Shown: positions 42,918 to 54,440, counted from the first letter of the stretch. The stretch: DNA of 64,000 nt from Chionoecetes opilio (GCA_016584305.1 JACEEZ010018871.1:1-64000), one strand, 5' to 3'. Numbers and translations are program-made. Notes: generated from the letters alone by a model not told the origin.

Positions 42918-44119
42918 CAGTAAAACCTCTCGTTTTCGGACTAATTTGGCCAAGGAGTGGTCCGAGTAATGCAAGGATCCGAATAATGCAGGGATAAAAT
43001 AATAATAAAAAAATTAAATTAAAATAAAATTCTAGGTGAATATAGAAAATTTCTAAGTCATGCAAATATCAATAAACATCAGATAAATTATGTAAATAAA
43101 TAAATCTACAGTAAAAATACACAATACAGTACTGTACAGGAGTAAGTAGTGTACAGTACTATCAGTCCTACGTCTGGCAGCGGCAGCCGGCAGCAGTATC
43201 ATGATGGCGGAGATTTCCTCCTCCTTCTTGGGGTTGTCTGTAGGGCTGCGAGGACCCCTTGAGGAGCCCTATGATCCCTGGTGATATCCTTTGATGCCAT
43301 CACAGACATGGTAGCTGACCTGTCTTCTTCAGGAAGGCACAGGTGAGGCAGATGACAGCGTGTTGTCCTGAGAGGTAGGCTGGGCGCCGAGCAGGGCAGG
43401 CCGCTCGCCAGCAGGGTGGGCAGGGTTTTTACGTCTTATCACTAGTTATTATACATCGTAGTGATTATGGTGAGCTGTTATATACACGCGTCATTATTTA
43501 GGTCAGTGTAGTACCGCCTGTCACCTTAAATAAGGGTTATTTAAAGGTGTCGAGGTGGCTGGGTAGCCAGTGACGGGGAAACATTCTTGCCACGGCCACC
43601 CCGTAACACTAACGGAAAAAGTGTCCGTGTGACATTACCTCTAAAGGCTGTGTCAAATGTCTTGTTGACTTGTGATTGGTCGAGAAGTTTTAGAAACAGT
43701 TTGTCATTGGCTGGTGACTGATGACAAGTTTGATGACGTCATTACTCGTCCAAGCCAGTCAGGGCCTTCCTACCTGTTAACTGCCTAACGAGGGAGGCTT
43801 GCTGGATACGGTAGTATCTAGGCGGTAGGAGAGCGGGTGGTAGCTGGAGATACGACCTCCGTTGCTGGATCTGGGTCCAAGGCTCAATGGCCTCAGATCA
43901 CTCGCCAATACAACATTTGGACACAACAAAGAAACCACAATCACAGTATACAACGTATATGATCAATGATGGATCATAAATGCTCTGCCTGGCTGCCAGG
44001 GCCTCTAACCTCACTGACTCACATCATGACACCCTACCAACCCCTAAAAAAAAAAAAAAAAAAAAAAAGGAGGAGGAGGTCCGAATAATGTCGAAGTCCG
44101 AATACGAGAGGGTTTACTG
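42918..44119. mobile_element. Tigger/pogo-like MITE (1202 bp) with TA duplication
   Basis: Inverted ends CAGTAAAACCTCTCGTTTTC (start) and complement CAGTAAACCCTCTCGTATTC (end), then GGACCA..CC. and ATTATTCGGACC subterminal words. TA precedes (42916-42917) and follows (44120-44121). No transposase frame is recognised inside. A poly-A of about 22 near 44047-44068. Confidence 0.85.
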
Positions 44120-44121
44120 TA

Positions 44122-44553
44122 TATTCTTTGATTTCACGTTTATACTGTGCCGACTCTGGGCCACGACAACCCAGCAACTTTCGGATTTGACAAGTCGGTT
44201 CCCACGTTCCAAGAATGGGGAGATGCTTTTTTGGTGTCTTGGTGCCGGCTTGTATGATTGCCGACGGTCGTCGCCGTCGTGTACACAGCGCGCCAAAGCA
44301 TTGTTCGCGACATCATAACACAGCGCTTCCATACGGGAATTCAGAAAATGTACTCTATGGCAGCCTACTGACTTCCGAGAGAGATATCTTGCATATGGCA
44401 GCTTGTTTAAGGCACGGGCAGTCCATCAAGACCGTTGAGGAATGTTCAGATGCCACTTGTCAATAATAGACGAAGCATTTAAAAAAGTATCGCCTTCCTT
44501 CCCGCGAGTAATTTGAACAGACGCGCATTGGTATAAATATCATTATTTGCATA
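44122..44553. other. No gene recognised
   Basis: Short frames only. Confidence 0.5.
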
Positions 44554-44697
44554 ATGAGTGGCAAGAAAGACCTAACAAAGGAGCAAATTAAAGTTATTGT
44601 ATCTCTACACAAGGCAGAGAGGCCAGTGGAAGAAATATCAAGGATTGTGGGTGTTACGAGGAGATGTGTGCATAAGTGGGTGGAAAGTTTCGGGGTG
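44554..44697 (+). pseudogene. Helix-turn-helix transposase N terminus (Tc1/pogo-like), truncated
   Basis: MSGKKDLTKEQIKVIVSLHK followed by AERPVEEISRIVGVTRRCVH and KWVESF is a helix-turn-helix of the kind found at the start of Tc1/mariner-superfamily transposases (helix 2 EEISRIVGV, recognition helix TRRCVHKWVE). The frame is then cut by the small foldback element starting at about 44703, and no catalytic domain follows. Confidence 0.65.
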
Positions 44698-44702
44698 GGT
44701 TG

Positions 44703-44905
44703 GCGATGTCGCGGCAGCCGCGACACCAGAACACTATAAGTGGCCAGGGCGAGGATGTAAAAGTCATATCGCAATATTTTTCTTGCTCTTAATTGAGGAT
44801 GGGCATCCACTTGACGTTTCATGACATTTAGGGTGCTTGCTGAGGTTTTACATCCTCGCCCTGGCCACTTATAATGTTCTGGTGTCGCGGCTGCCGCAAC
44901 ACCGC
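44703..44905. repeat. Small foldback element
   Basis: Arms 44703-44763 (GCGATGTCGCGGCAGCCGCG...GCGAGGATGTAAAA) and 44847-44905 (TTTTACATCCTCGC...CGGCTGCCGCAACACCGC) are inverted repeats of about 60 bases with few mismatches and an 83-base loop. It joins the transposase stub on the left and the truncated LINE on the right. Confidence 0.88.
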
Positions 44906-44909
44906 GATG

Positions 44910-46553
44910 ACGACGGCTGTCGCGACCCTCCAACTGAGCAGCTTCACACCACTGGGTTACAGGCAGTGGATGCCGATCCTCCCATTGACGAAACCGCACC
45001 CTCTCTTGACGAAGTCAGAGAGGCTGTAGCAAAGTTGAAGGGTGGAAAGGCAGCTGGTGTTTGTAATATCAGTGCGGAGCTCCTCAAAGCTGGGGGTGAG
45101 GCCATGATCCGCGGGTTGCATGCTGTCCTGACTGCCGTGTGGCAATCAGGTACCATTCCTCCTGACTGGAAAAGGGGGCTGGTCGTCCCTATCTGGAAAG
45201 GGAAAGGGGACCGTCAGGACTGCAACAATTACCGCGGTATTACACTGCTCAGCGTACCAGGCAAGGTGCTTGCCCATCTATTGCTGACACGAATTCGCAG
45301 TCATCTGGTGAAGCATCAGAGACCTCAGCAGTCTGGGTTCACGCCTGGTAAGTCAACAACGGACCGTATCCTAGCGCTTCGTGTCCTGGTGGAACGCTGA
45401 CGTGAGTTTCGACAGGGGATGCTTGCGGCCTATGTTGATCTCAAGAAGGCGTTTGACTCAGTGCATCGTGAGTCACTCTGGGATCTTCTGCGACTTCGAG
45501 GGATTCCTGCAAGGACTATTGGTTTGATAACTGGTCTGTATTCTGGGACTGAGAGTGCTGTGAAGTGTGGGGCAGGTGTATCCAGCTTCTTTCCTGTGAA
45601 TACAGGAGTGAGGCAAGGGTGCGTCCTTGCCCCATTACTTTTCAACGCTTGTATGGACTGGGTATTGGACAAGGTTGTAGATCAAAGTGATTGTGGAGCA
45701 TCCGTCGGCAACACCAAGATCACTGATCTTGTTTTTGCCGATGATGCAGTAATCTTTGCTGAGTCGCTGGAGGTCCTGGTGATGGCTCTCGAGGCGCTGC
45801 ACGAGGAGGCAAAGCCTTTGGGACTTGAGGTCTCCTGGCTCAAGACCAAGGTCCAGGTATTTGGAGACTTACTAGATGAAGCAGTACAGTCTGTTCATGC
45901 GTGTGGCGAGGACATTGAGATCTTGGAAAGTTTTACATACCTTGGTAGCGCAGTCCATAATGACGGCGGGTCACGTCAAGAAGTCTTACGGCGGATTGGC
46001 ATAGCCCGCGGTGTTATGGACTCGCTCAGCGGGAGTATTTGGCGTTGTCGGTACCTGTGCAGGAGGACAAAGATCCGGATCTTCAAGTCGCTTGTGATCC
46101 TGTCTTACTCTATGGTTGTGAGACATGGACACTAAATAGTGACTTGAAGAGACGAATCAATGCCTTTGGTAATAAGTGTCTTCGCAGAATCATGGGGTAT
46201 CGCTGGGATGATTACGTGTCAAATCAGCGATTGCACCGTGAGACTGAATCGAGGCCTATTACCTGCATAGTCCGTCAGCGCCAACTTCGGCTATATGGGC
46301 ATGTGGCACGCTACCCTGAAACCGATCCTTCCCATCAGATTGTATCTGTAAGAGACAATCCGGCGTGGAGGAGGCCAAGGGGGCGCCCACAAGGCTCGTG
46401 GCTGGGGCAAGTTGATGTTTCTTGTTGAGAGCTGCTTGGTATGGGAAAGGAGCCTGCATGGGAACTCGCGCGTGGTGACCCCCGGGAGTGGCGTTGTAGG
46501 GTGGGCGAGGCGACGCGCCCCCCGGCGTATGCCCCCAATGATTGATTGATTGG
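44910..46553 (+). pseudogene. Non-LTR retrotransposon reverse transcriptase, longer copy 2
   Basis: Same family as 6777-7953, about 95% identical, but extends 5' to include SLDEVREAVAKLKGGKAAG, WKRGLVVPIWKGKGDRQDCN, NYRGITLLSVPGKVLAHLLL and QSGFTPGKSTTDRIL, i.e. RT blocks 0-3. Then VDLKKAFDSVHRESLW, TGVRQGCVLAP and LVFADDAVIF follow. Breaks: TGA at 45398-45400 (CGA in the other copy), a 1-bp deletion near 46105 and a TGA at 46426 (CGA in copy 1). Two of three are CpG-type transitions. The endonuclease is missing (5'-truncated at the foldback element). The 3' end has an ATTGATTGATTG tail. Confidence 0.92.
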
Positions 46554-46560
46554 CTCACTA

Positions 46561-47105
46561 TAGTCAGACCAGCTCAAGCTGGTCCCGCAGGTGGGGTGGG
46601 GAGATTACTGCAGTGTTGTCACGTTTATCGTTGACAGGCTAATGAGGACTCTCTATCATACTGTAGCTATTACATTAACTATTTTTTAATCATATAGTTT
46701 TATAATACGGCTGCATGGTTTTGTGAATGGCTTGCGATTTGATGGTAAAACAACGAGTCTGTCTACCTTCCATTACACTTGGCATGGCGGCCCATGCGAC
46801 GTTGCGGGCAAGGCTGAGTAACCTGACACAGCCCCACCCCTCATTCATTCCTGGTCACTCCTCAGCCATGGCAAGTTCCCCCGTTTCCTCTCGCGTTCTG
46901 CACAGCCAAGCAACCAGACTTTTACCCCAGTGGTGGTGTGGAAAAAAAGTCAAAATAAGAAAGAAAAAAAACTTTCTTGGAGAGAGAGTCCGAGGAATGA
47001 ATGAGGTGAGGAGGGTGGTGACCTGGCCAGAGTAGTGGGGTGATGTGGCACCACCGCGGACTTGAGCCGCTCCACCTGCGAGACCAGCTTGAGCTGGTCT
47101 GACTA
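46561..47105. mobile_element. Tc1/mariner-like MITE (545 bp) with TA duplication
   Basis: Inverted ends TAGTCAGACCAGCTCAAGCT and its complement AGCTTGAGCTGGTCTGACTA, about 40 bp including CGCAGGTGG. TA on both sides. Inside the ends the word CCAGCTCAAGCTGG is itself nearly palindromic. It was inserted directly after the LINE tail. Confidence 0.87.
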
Positions 47106-47107
47106 TA

Positions 47108-48274
47108 TTAGTTTTCACTGATCTCTTCGACTTCAGAATGTAAGTGGAATAACAGGCTTTCGGCTTTTGATGGTACTTGAATGTGTTGCTGCACATGTTT
47201 ATTCTTGAGATGACGAAAGAATCATCCAATTGTTCTGCTGCCATCCGGATTTTGGCACGACCATCATCAGTTCTTGAAAAAAAGTTTCAGCATGAGTAAA
47301 ATCTATATGGCCAACTGCTGATCTTGTAGCACTTCATGTTATACATACAATTCACATAAAACTTGTAACTATATAATAACTAGAACTGAATAGTTATGTG
47401 GTTCCGATGCATTTTACAATATATACATGTGTGATAGGCCTATTTATATGATGGATATCTGTACTTCGAAGCATAAGAAAAATTTTGTGTCTGGATGGAC
47501 TTTACCATTCTTGAGATACTGTATGTGTTCAAGTGTGCATATTACTGAGATTCGTAATTATTTCGAACAAATAGAGGCTGTCCAACAACATGATTATACC
47601 AAATATGAAGCAAATTGGGCAAACGGTTGTTGAAATATGAGCATTTCAAGTTTATAACACATTAAGCCCCGCCCCCTCATTAATATGCAGGATATCATCA
47701 CCAAAAATAATAGGGACCATCTACCGACCATGACCTATCTGTGTACCAAAGATAAACTGAATCTGCATTACCGTTCTTGAGATTTCGTGTTTACAAGCAA
47801 GGCGTCACATACACACATACACACATACATACACTTTCTCATCAATAGACATGTGAGGTAAGGACAGTATTGTTCATCCATTGTTCTCCCTTTTGTATTA
47901 AACCCTAAACCCTAACCTTCATAATAACACTCCTATAGAAATAATTGTCAGGACAGTAAAAATATTTTGAATTTCACTGTCAGGACACCCCTTAATGTGG
48001 CAGCTGTCCTGACATCCTTCATGTTAGAACTACACACATACACACACACATAGTTACACACACATGCCAAGTTGACCGAATAGGTTCCTGATGCTATCGC
48101 ATCTGAACCCAAAATGGAGATTATGGTAAAATTTACCTGTTAACGTTTTCCCTGATGCAGTGCTGCATATAACGCATGCAGTCCCATCATAAACTCCTTC
48201 GGCTGCTGGCCTTGAGAACACTAAAGTTTCCTGTAAAAAAGATTTTTTGCATAATTAATGATAGAACAAATATT
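47108..48274. other. No gene recognised
   Basis: AT-rich. Contains an ACACATACACACATACATAC run at about 47809-47832, a shorter one near 48030, and AAACCCTAAACCCTAACC at 47901-47918. Confidence 0.5.
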
Positions 48275-48418
48275 GTTTCAGATGGATTTAATGTGCATAA
48301 TGCAACTATTATTTAAAAACTTGTTTCAGATGGATTTAATGTGCATAATGCAACTATTATATAAAAACTTGTTTCAGATGGATTTAATGTGCATAATGCA
48401 ACTATTATTTAAAAACTT
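48275..48418. repeat. 48-bp tandem repeat, three copies
   Basis: GTTTCAGATGGATTTAATGT units start at 48275, 48323 and 48371. Because 48 is divisible by three, one frame encodes a 16-residue repeat, but nothing supports translation. Confidence 0.93.
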
Positions 48419-48539
48419 ACCATGTTTAGTCACAGCAAGCAGGGATCGAAAGGAGAATTACTTGCCATCAGAGAACACCTTAACGCTTCACTTTAACACT
48501 TAAACACTTTCGCCTCCTGAAACAAAAGATAAATAGGGT

Positions 48540-49500
48540 TACCTTACCTTTACCTTTGATACCTTTGAAGAATCTTGCCCGTTATCGGCGGAGTTGAGGT
48601 GGTCCTCCACTCATTCCAGGTGTAGTATGTAGCTCCCTGTTCCTTGCCTCCAGGACCACTGAAGGTAAAGTGTTGTCATGGGGGCTACTGTAGCCTGGCG
48701 TGGGTGGTTGGTCTGGGATGTCAGCCAGCCACTTGTCAAGGTGATGTTTGAAGGTGTCCGTGGTGACGCCCGTTAGGTTCCGAATGTGTCTTGGGGCACA
48801 ATTGAAGAGCCGTACACCATTGTGGGAGAAGCTGTGGTGTATGAGTGTTTGTAGTCCTTTAGAGGAGGTGCATGTACTCTGTACATAGCACAGCCTGCCT
48901 CTTCTAGGGTTTTTGTTTTCCTCCATGCCTACTTTTGGAGCCAGACCCTCCAGGATTTTCCAGACATAGATTATGATGTACCTCTCTCGTCTGCGCTGCA
49001 GAGAGTAGAGGCCCAGTCTGTGCAGCCTCTCCCAGTAGTTGAGGTGCTGAAGACCATATATCTTGTTGGTATAGGTCCTTTGTGGTGCTTCCAGCAGGGT
49101 GATGTCCTTTTTTTTGTAGGGTGACCATAGTTGGCAGCAGTACTCTAGCCTTGGTCTTACTAAGGACCTCCATAGCGTCAGCATGCAGGATTCCTCCCTT
49201 GTACGGAATGTTCTCAGGACCCATCCTGCTAGCTGTCGCGCTGTCTGGGTGATGGTGGTGTAGTGTAGGGAGAAAGTTCCATCGCTGCTCATATACACTC
49301 CCAGGTCTTTTGTGAAGTCTTTTGTTTATATGGTTTGGTGTTGATACATATATTGAGTGGTGGTCTTTATAAAGGTATTTCTGCCATATCTCAGAACTTC
49401 AAATTTTTCTCCGTTAAATTCCATATTGTTCTTTTCGGCACACTCTATTATTGTATTGAGGTTCATTGTAGTTTTTTATGCAGATTGTTGCTGGACTCTT
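48540..49500 (-). pseudogene. CR1-like LINE reverse transcriptase C-terminal region
   Basis: From the high-coordinate side: MEFNGEKFEVLRYG, then FTKDLGVYMSSDGTFSLHY, TARQLAGWVLRTFRTREES, LTLWRSLVRPRLEYCCQLWS, LNYWERLHRLGLYSLQRRRE and RYIIIYVWKILEGLAP. This is the thumb and C-terminal domain of a CR1/Jockey-type LINE. 5'-truncated before the palm, so there is no YADD. One 238-codon frame (49298-48582) is intact. The tail towards 48535 is an AAGGTA-rich repeat. Confidence 0.88.
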
Positions 49501-49986
49501 CAGGAATCAAGTAATTGAACAACAGGAACAGGAACAATTACGAATAATTGTAGTGCGTAACATGCTGAAATCGGTTTTTGGCAATTATCTTAAAAACCAT
49601 TGACTTTTGGATATGAAAATGTATTACTGACCCCCCATAATGTGGCCATTGCGCACATTTTGAGTGGTCGGGCAACCTCCTAGGTCCAACGGTTCTGTAG
49701 ATACAGTCACGGCAGATGGTAGTACTACTTCGCTCAAAAAGGGCGTGGCCCCCCAAAAAGGGGCGTGGCCATTTCAGCTATTTCGCCGTCAGTGGGAAAT
49801 GTGTTACCCACCAAATATTGTTCCTGGACCTTCAATTAGTGGATTCTTGAAGAGTTTAGTTCTGGACATAAATTGCATACAACACCACCATGAGCTACTA
49901 GAGTAGTTAGGTAGTTGAAAGTAAAAGTAAAGTAGTATAAGTGAAGGTATTCACCGAAGGTTATCAATAGATGAGAATTATGTTCT
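49501..49986. other. No gene recognised
   Basis: Two near-identical words AAAAAGGGCGTGGCC and AAAAAGGGGCGTGGCC occur at 49736-49770. Confidence 0.5.
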
Positions 49987-49990
49987 TTAA

Positions 49991-50436
49991 CCCTATCATT
50001 GCTATGTGCTCGTAGTGATACCAAGTGGGGCCCCTGCCTGGTGCTAAATGCTCGCAGCGCGACTCAGTCAGATTTGAATCTCCTGCTCATAGATATGTTC
50101 CAACAATATTCCAGTCTATATTTTCATTGGTCCAAGTCATAAAAGGGTCCTTGCCCCTATAACTCCCACCCTGTCATTCCTCCCCTCCCCCATACCCCCA
50201 AGATAACCCCGCAATGGAAAATTTTGTATCGCATTTACTGAGTCAGAATATGAAATATAAGTAGCAATAACAACAAGCCAGTCTTATAGTTCTGGAAAAT
50301 TTCTTTCTAATGATGTACATGAATTTTTGCTACGATGCATAACTCCTGAGATACGGAGGTGAAACGAGATGGGGGGTTACCCCCCCGACCGCCCACAGGG
50401 GTATCAATATCTCTGACCGCTTGTGCAATGAAAGAG
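49991..50436. mobile_element. piggyBac-like MITE (446 bp) with TTAA duplication
   Basis: Ends CCCTATCATTGC and GCAATGAAAGAG form an inverted repeat (10 of 12). TTAA on both sides (49987-49990, 50437-50440) is the piggyBac target. Non-coding. Confidence 0.75.
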
Positions 50437-50440
50437 TTAA

Positions 50441-50840
50441 CAATTTATGTTATAACTAGTTTTGTTTTTTCTTTCAGGGAATGGCACCATACTGTTTCAT
50501 TTGAACACTTATATATGTCAGGTTAAGGATTGTCATTATGCCGCATGTAACATTGTATTTTCATACATTAATTGATATGGATTTTCATTCTTTTCCTGTA
50601 TGATAAAATATTTTATTTTATGATTTATTTTTCATCATAACTGAATAAGACTATAAAATGCCGAACTCCAGATATGTATATGACATTTGAATGAGGCATT
50701 CTGGTTTCATCCTAGGCAATAATAAAAGCTTTTGGGGTGCTATGCCAAAATTGTAGACAAATATTGTTAATGAAAAGAGGTTCTCTGTAGATCTTTGAAT
50801 ATGTAACCAAGGTGTGATGTGAATTTGTAATCTCCTACAG
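50441..50840 (+). other. Intron upstream of the UHRF1-like exon
   Basis: No coding sequence. It ends in AATCTCCTACAG, a good splice acceptor. The first coding exon of the gene was not found in the window. Confidence 0.6.
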
Positions 50841-50993
50841 ATGGAAGATGGTCACAGCATGTTTGATTACAACATCAACGTCAATGATGTCATCCAGCTG
50901 ATGGTAAAACCAGTGCTATCTGAAACCAACACCAACACCCCCAATATACCTGCCACATTCAAACAAGGCATGGAGGGAAAGGAGAATTCTCAG
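50841..50993 (+). CDS. UHRF1-like gene, exon with end of ubiquitin-like domain
   Basis: Translates MEDGHSMFDYNINVNDVIQL followed by MVKPV, the C-terminal third of the UHRF1 N-terminal ubiquitin-like domain (family pattern: Q.EDG.TLFDY.V..ND.IQLLV). After it comes an acidic, Ser/Thr/Asn-rich linker (SETNTNTPNIPATFKQGMEG). UHRF1 is a nuclear E3 ligase that reads hemimethylated CpG and histone H3 and recruits DNMT1. The exon has an acceptor CTCCTACAG and a donor CAG|GTGAGG, is 153 bases and keeps phase 0. The initial Met here is an internal residue, not a start. The next recognised exon is at 60647. No stop or frameshift, unlike every other reading frame around it. Confidence 0.8.
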
Positions 50994-51837
50994 GTGAGGA
51001 AACAGCTTATAAGATTCTTCTATTGACATCAATTACTTATTCTCTAACCTGCATGGATCTCAGATGTACAAAAACACTTGGCCTCCGAGTGGAAAGCACT
51101 AAAATTCCAGTCATTGCGTTGGCTGCTCTTTGGAGATTTCTTATGGCTGTTCTCCCTTAATAACCCTGTATAACTTCATTGTGTTCTGTCTGCATTTGTT
51201 TTTCAGTTGTCTGTTAAACATGTTTCACACATAGTATGATGGAGAGAGAGAAATTCATGAACTAATCGCTGTAGTAGGATTGCCGAGTAGAAATAAATGA
51301 TATTTGCAATATCAGCAGTCTAAGTAGAAGACCGTGGCATATCTAGGCTTGTCATGAACTGTTGCTTAATTAGATATGATCAGTCAACTATATCTGAATA
51401 TCACATACCACATGAAAAGTAAGTAGTACAGTTTATCCTCGTCTAACACCAAGGTATATGAGTCCGCACTGCTACCGCATCTAGAGAAATTTCGCGTTAC
51501 AGGGACTGGTGAAAGCCTTTTTTTACTTCCTCCCCCTTCTCAATGGATGACTTGGATGACATTTTTTAGTTATTCTAGATCCCTATTAGAGCTTCTGCTC
51601 AAGGGATCTGGTCTTACATTACAACTTGTTGGAAAAATCTCAGTATTGTAATATGTATATAAAGAGGCTAATGAAAATATCAAAATCAATATCAACGTCC
51701 CCTCTTTTCCTCCCCTTTACCACTAAATACCCTTATGTAGGAGGAAAAAAAACCCACACTGCTGGCATTTATTAGATTGAAAAACAAGGAAAGCACAGTG
51801 GGAGTTAAAAATAAATAAAAATAACGTAAGGTATATA

Positions 51838-52523
51838 CAGTAAAAGCCTTATAACTGGGCACGATAGGGGCTCTGGCCCTTGCCGAGTTATTCAATGTGC
51901 CGAGTTATGCAATGTCCTCCTCGGATATGGGTAAAAAAAATAAAAAAAAAATAAAAAAATAAAATAATAATATACAGTACCGTAATAGTATAAAAACTAT
52001 ACTTACCAGTGAACGGGTAGCAACAGGCATGTAATCCAAGGAGAGGGGAGCCTTGTTGTAACATGTAGAAGATGTTAGGGGGACTCAGTCGCATTTTAAC
52101 ACTGGTATCACTTTAATCACTTTAAAATCACAACTCTATACTATATTGTATCGAGTGAGTATACTGTACCTGTACAACCTAATTTTACATCTTGAGCACT
52201 TAATTACTGCAACACTATGCCCTGTCCATTAACTCTACCTTCGACTGCGAGTGCCTGGGAGGACACAGGGGGGCGGCATGAGCCTCTAATCACAGGCGTC
52301 ACTATAACAATCCTGCCTGTGCCACCACGGGCGAGGACCAACTATCACAGCCCTCGAGTGAGCCTCCAGGGCCTACCATCCCACCCATGGAGCTCACTGC
52401 CTACACTGCTATAGGCATAGGTGTAAAAATAATAATAAAAAAAAAAAAAAAAAACTTGTCTTTGCCATGCCGAGTTATATCAAATTCCAAGTTATACAGT
52501 GCCGAGTTATAAGGCTTTTACTG
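51838..52523. mobile_element. Tigger/pogo-like MITE (686 bp) with TA duplication
   Basis: Ends CAGTAAAAGCCTTATAACTG and complement CAGTAAAAGCCTTATAACTC. Repeated CCGAGTTAT words inside both ends. TA at 51836-51837 and 52524-52525. No transposase. A 21-base A run at about 52436-52454. Confidence 0.9.
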
Positions 52524-52525
52524 TA

Positions 52526-53229
52526 CTGGTACCTTGACTTACGAGTGCCCCAACTTACGAGTTTTCCGAGTTACGAGCAGTCGCTCGGTCGATTGTTTGC
52601 TTTGAGTTGCGAGCCAAAATCCGAGTTACGAACGAGCTTCAGATACGCCGCCGCTAGTTGGCGCAGCGAACGCCACAACATCCGCCCAGCATCCCGCGTC
52701 TCACTCGTTCACTTCATGTGGTTACCTCGCCGTGGAAGCATCTCTGTTGTGTTGTGCTCACACAGGCGAATGCAAATGGCGGAGGGTGAATGCAGTACGT
52801 TTAGCGGCAGTTCCACCCACAGCTGTTTCCAACAGCTGATACACAGAGTATAAACACTGGCGAATGCAAATGGCGGAGGGTGAGTGCAGTACGTTTAGCG
52901 GCAGTTCCACCCACAGCTGATACACAGAGTATAAACACTGGCGAATGCAAATGGCGGAGGATGAGTGCAGTACGTTTAGTGGCAGTTCCACCCACAGCTG
53001 TTTCCAACAGCTGATACACAGTGTAAACACTGGTGAATGCAAATGGTGGAGGGTGAGTGCAGTCCAGTCATGTAGGTACAGTAAAAAAATTGGGGTTGTT
53101 TTTGGGGGCTGGAACGGATTAATGGTATTTCAATTAATTTCAATGGGGAAAATTGATTTGATATATGAGCAAATTGAGTTATGAGCTCGATCAATGAACT
53201 AATTAAACTCGTAAGCCAAGGTACCACTG
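52526..53229. mobile_element. Mariner/Tigger-like MITE (704 bp) sharing the TA
   Basis: Ends CTGGTACCTTGACTTACGAG and complement CAGTGGTACCTTGGCTTACG. Repeated CGAGTTACGAG/TTGAGTTATGAGC words inside the ends. It uses the same TA that ends the previous MITE, and TA again at 53230-53231. A tandem array lies inside. Confidence 0.82.
52765..53065. repeat. Tandem repeat, units of about 93 and 79 bp
   Basis: GCGAATGCAAATGGCGGAGG begins four units (about 52767, 52860, 52943, 53035, the last with TGAATGC). The shorter unit lacks the TTTCCAACAGCTG segment, explained by recombination between two CAGCTG words. Confidence 0.92.
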
Positions 53230-53289
53230 TATATATTTCACCTTACGTGAGAGAGAGAGAGAGTGAGAGATTCTTTTCCATAATAGGAG

Positions 53290-53345
53290 ACTAACCAAGG
53301 ATAAAAAAAAAAAAAGGAAAGGAATCAACATAAAGCCCGCTAATT
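53290..53345 (-). mobile_element. Jockey-like LINE 3' tail fragment (left half)
   Basis: GGAATCAACATAAAGCCCGC and neighbours resemble 61996-62025. Together with 54441-54590 this is one older fragment, split by the LINE at 53361-54425. Confidence 0.65.
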
Positions 53346-53360
53346 GCCTGTCCTCATAAT

Positions 53361-54425
53361 CATCTTTTCTTTCTGTTTGACGTTAGTTCTTCCCACAATA
53401 TTTTATGAGGTTAGACGGCCGATGATACGCTTCCAACTATCTCTATCCATTGCATCAACTTCTTCAATGCCCAATGCTGCCAGATCCTCTTCAATACACT
53501 GCCTCCACGTCTTCCTTGGCCTGCCTGGTGGGCGGCGACCTGGAACTTCCACTCTAACAGCTCTCCCCAATGCCTCATCACTTTCTCTCCTCTTCACGTG
53601 TCCAAACCATCTCAATTGCCTTACTATCAGCACTGTACTGAGTTCCTTCAATCCACATTTTCTTGCCACCTCTTCACTGGACACTTCAACTCTCCATGTG
53701 ATCCCAGTCATATATATTTCAACATTCTCCGATCACAACCAAACAACACATCCTCCAACTTCTTTGTCAAAGCCCATATCTCAAAACCATACAGCAAAAC
53801 TGATCTTATGCATGCTTCAAATACTCTTCCTCATTTTTTCAGTGGAATACTCTTGTTTATCAGCAGTCCCGCTATTTCTCTCCACTTCATCCATGTAGTT
53901 TCTACTCGTGTTCTTACTGCTCTCTCCACTCCACCCTCGCTATCTAACATGTCACCAAGATAACAAAACTGTTTAACTTCTATTACATCTCCATTCACTT
54001 CTATAGTTTCTACCTCTTCCTCTTCTGGCGGCCCCCTCTGTTGATTCTTCTTATACACACTGGACAGCAAAATTCTACGACCCTATTCAGGTTTTCTAGT
54101 CCCGAACATCTTTTATGGCACCACTTGTCACATTCCTTGCAACGAATAGAGTTTACTCCTACTCCAGTACCACACACCCCACAGGGAAACCTTCCCACTT
54201 GTATATTTTGCTCAATTTTCTTGCCTGTTACCATCATCTTCGTCTTGGACATATTCACCTTCAGACCTCTTCTCTCCATTGCTTGCTTCCAATCTATAAA
54301 TCTCCTCTCAACTTCCTCCTTTGTCTCAGCTGTCAAGACTAAATCATCTGCATATAGCAGCTCCCATGGATCTCCTGTTCTGCATTCCTTTGTGGCCCCT
54401 TCCATCACTACCACAAACAAAAGAG
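53361..54425 (-). pseudogene. LINE endonuclease/RT 3' half with zinc-finger insert, 15-bp TSD
   Basis: Minus-strand translation: ELLYADDLVLTAETKEEVER (catalytic YADD), LKVNMSKTKMMVTG, then a PHD/treble-clef-like finger (CGVCG, CKECDKWCHKRCSG, CCPVC). Then VKQFCYLGDMLDSEGGVE, SVLLYGFEIWAL and RQLRWFGHVKRRESDEALGR. The order YADD, zinc finger, YLG, YG.E.W, GHV is complete, but frames change near 54040 and 53720-53830. 5'-truncated inside the palm. GCCTGTCCTCATAAT is repeated exactly at 53346-53360 and 54426-54440, a 15-bp target duplication, so it is a recent target-primed insertion. Confidence 0.92.
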
Positions 54426-54440
54426 GCCTGTCCTCATAAT

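Noticed and set aside
48258..48503. 81-codon protein with a 16-residue repeat
   Set aside because: The 48-bp tandem repeat is divisible by three by chance; there is no other coding signal.
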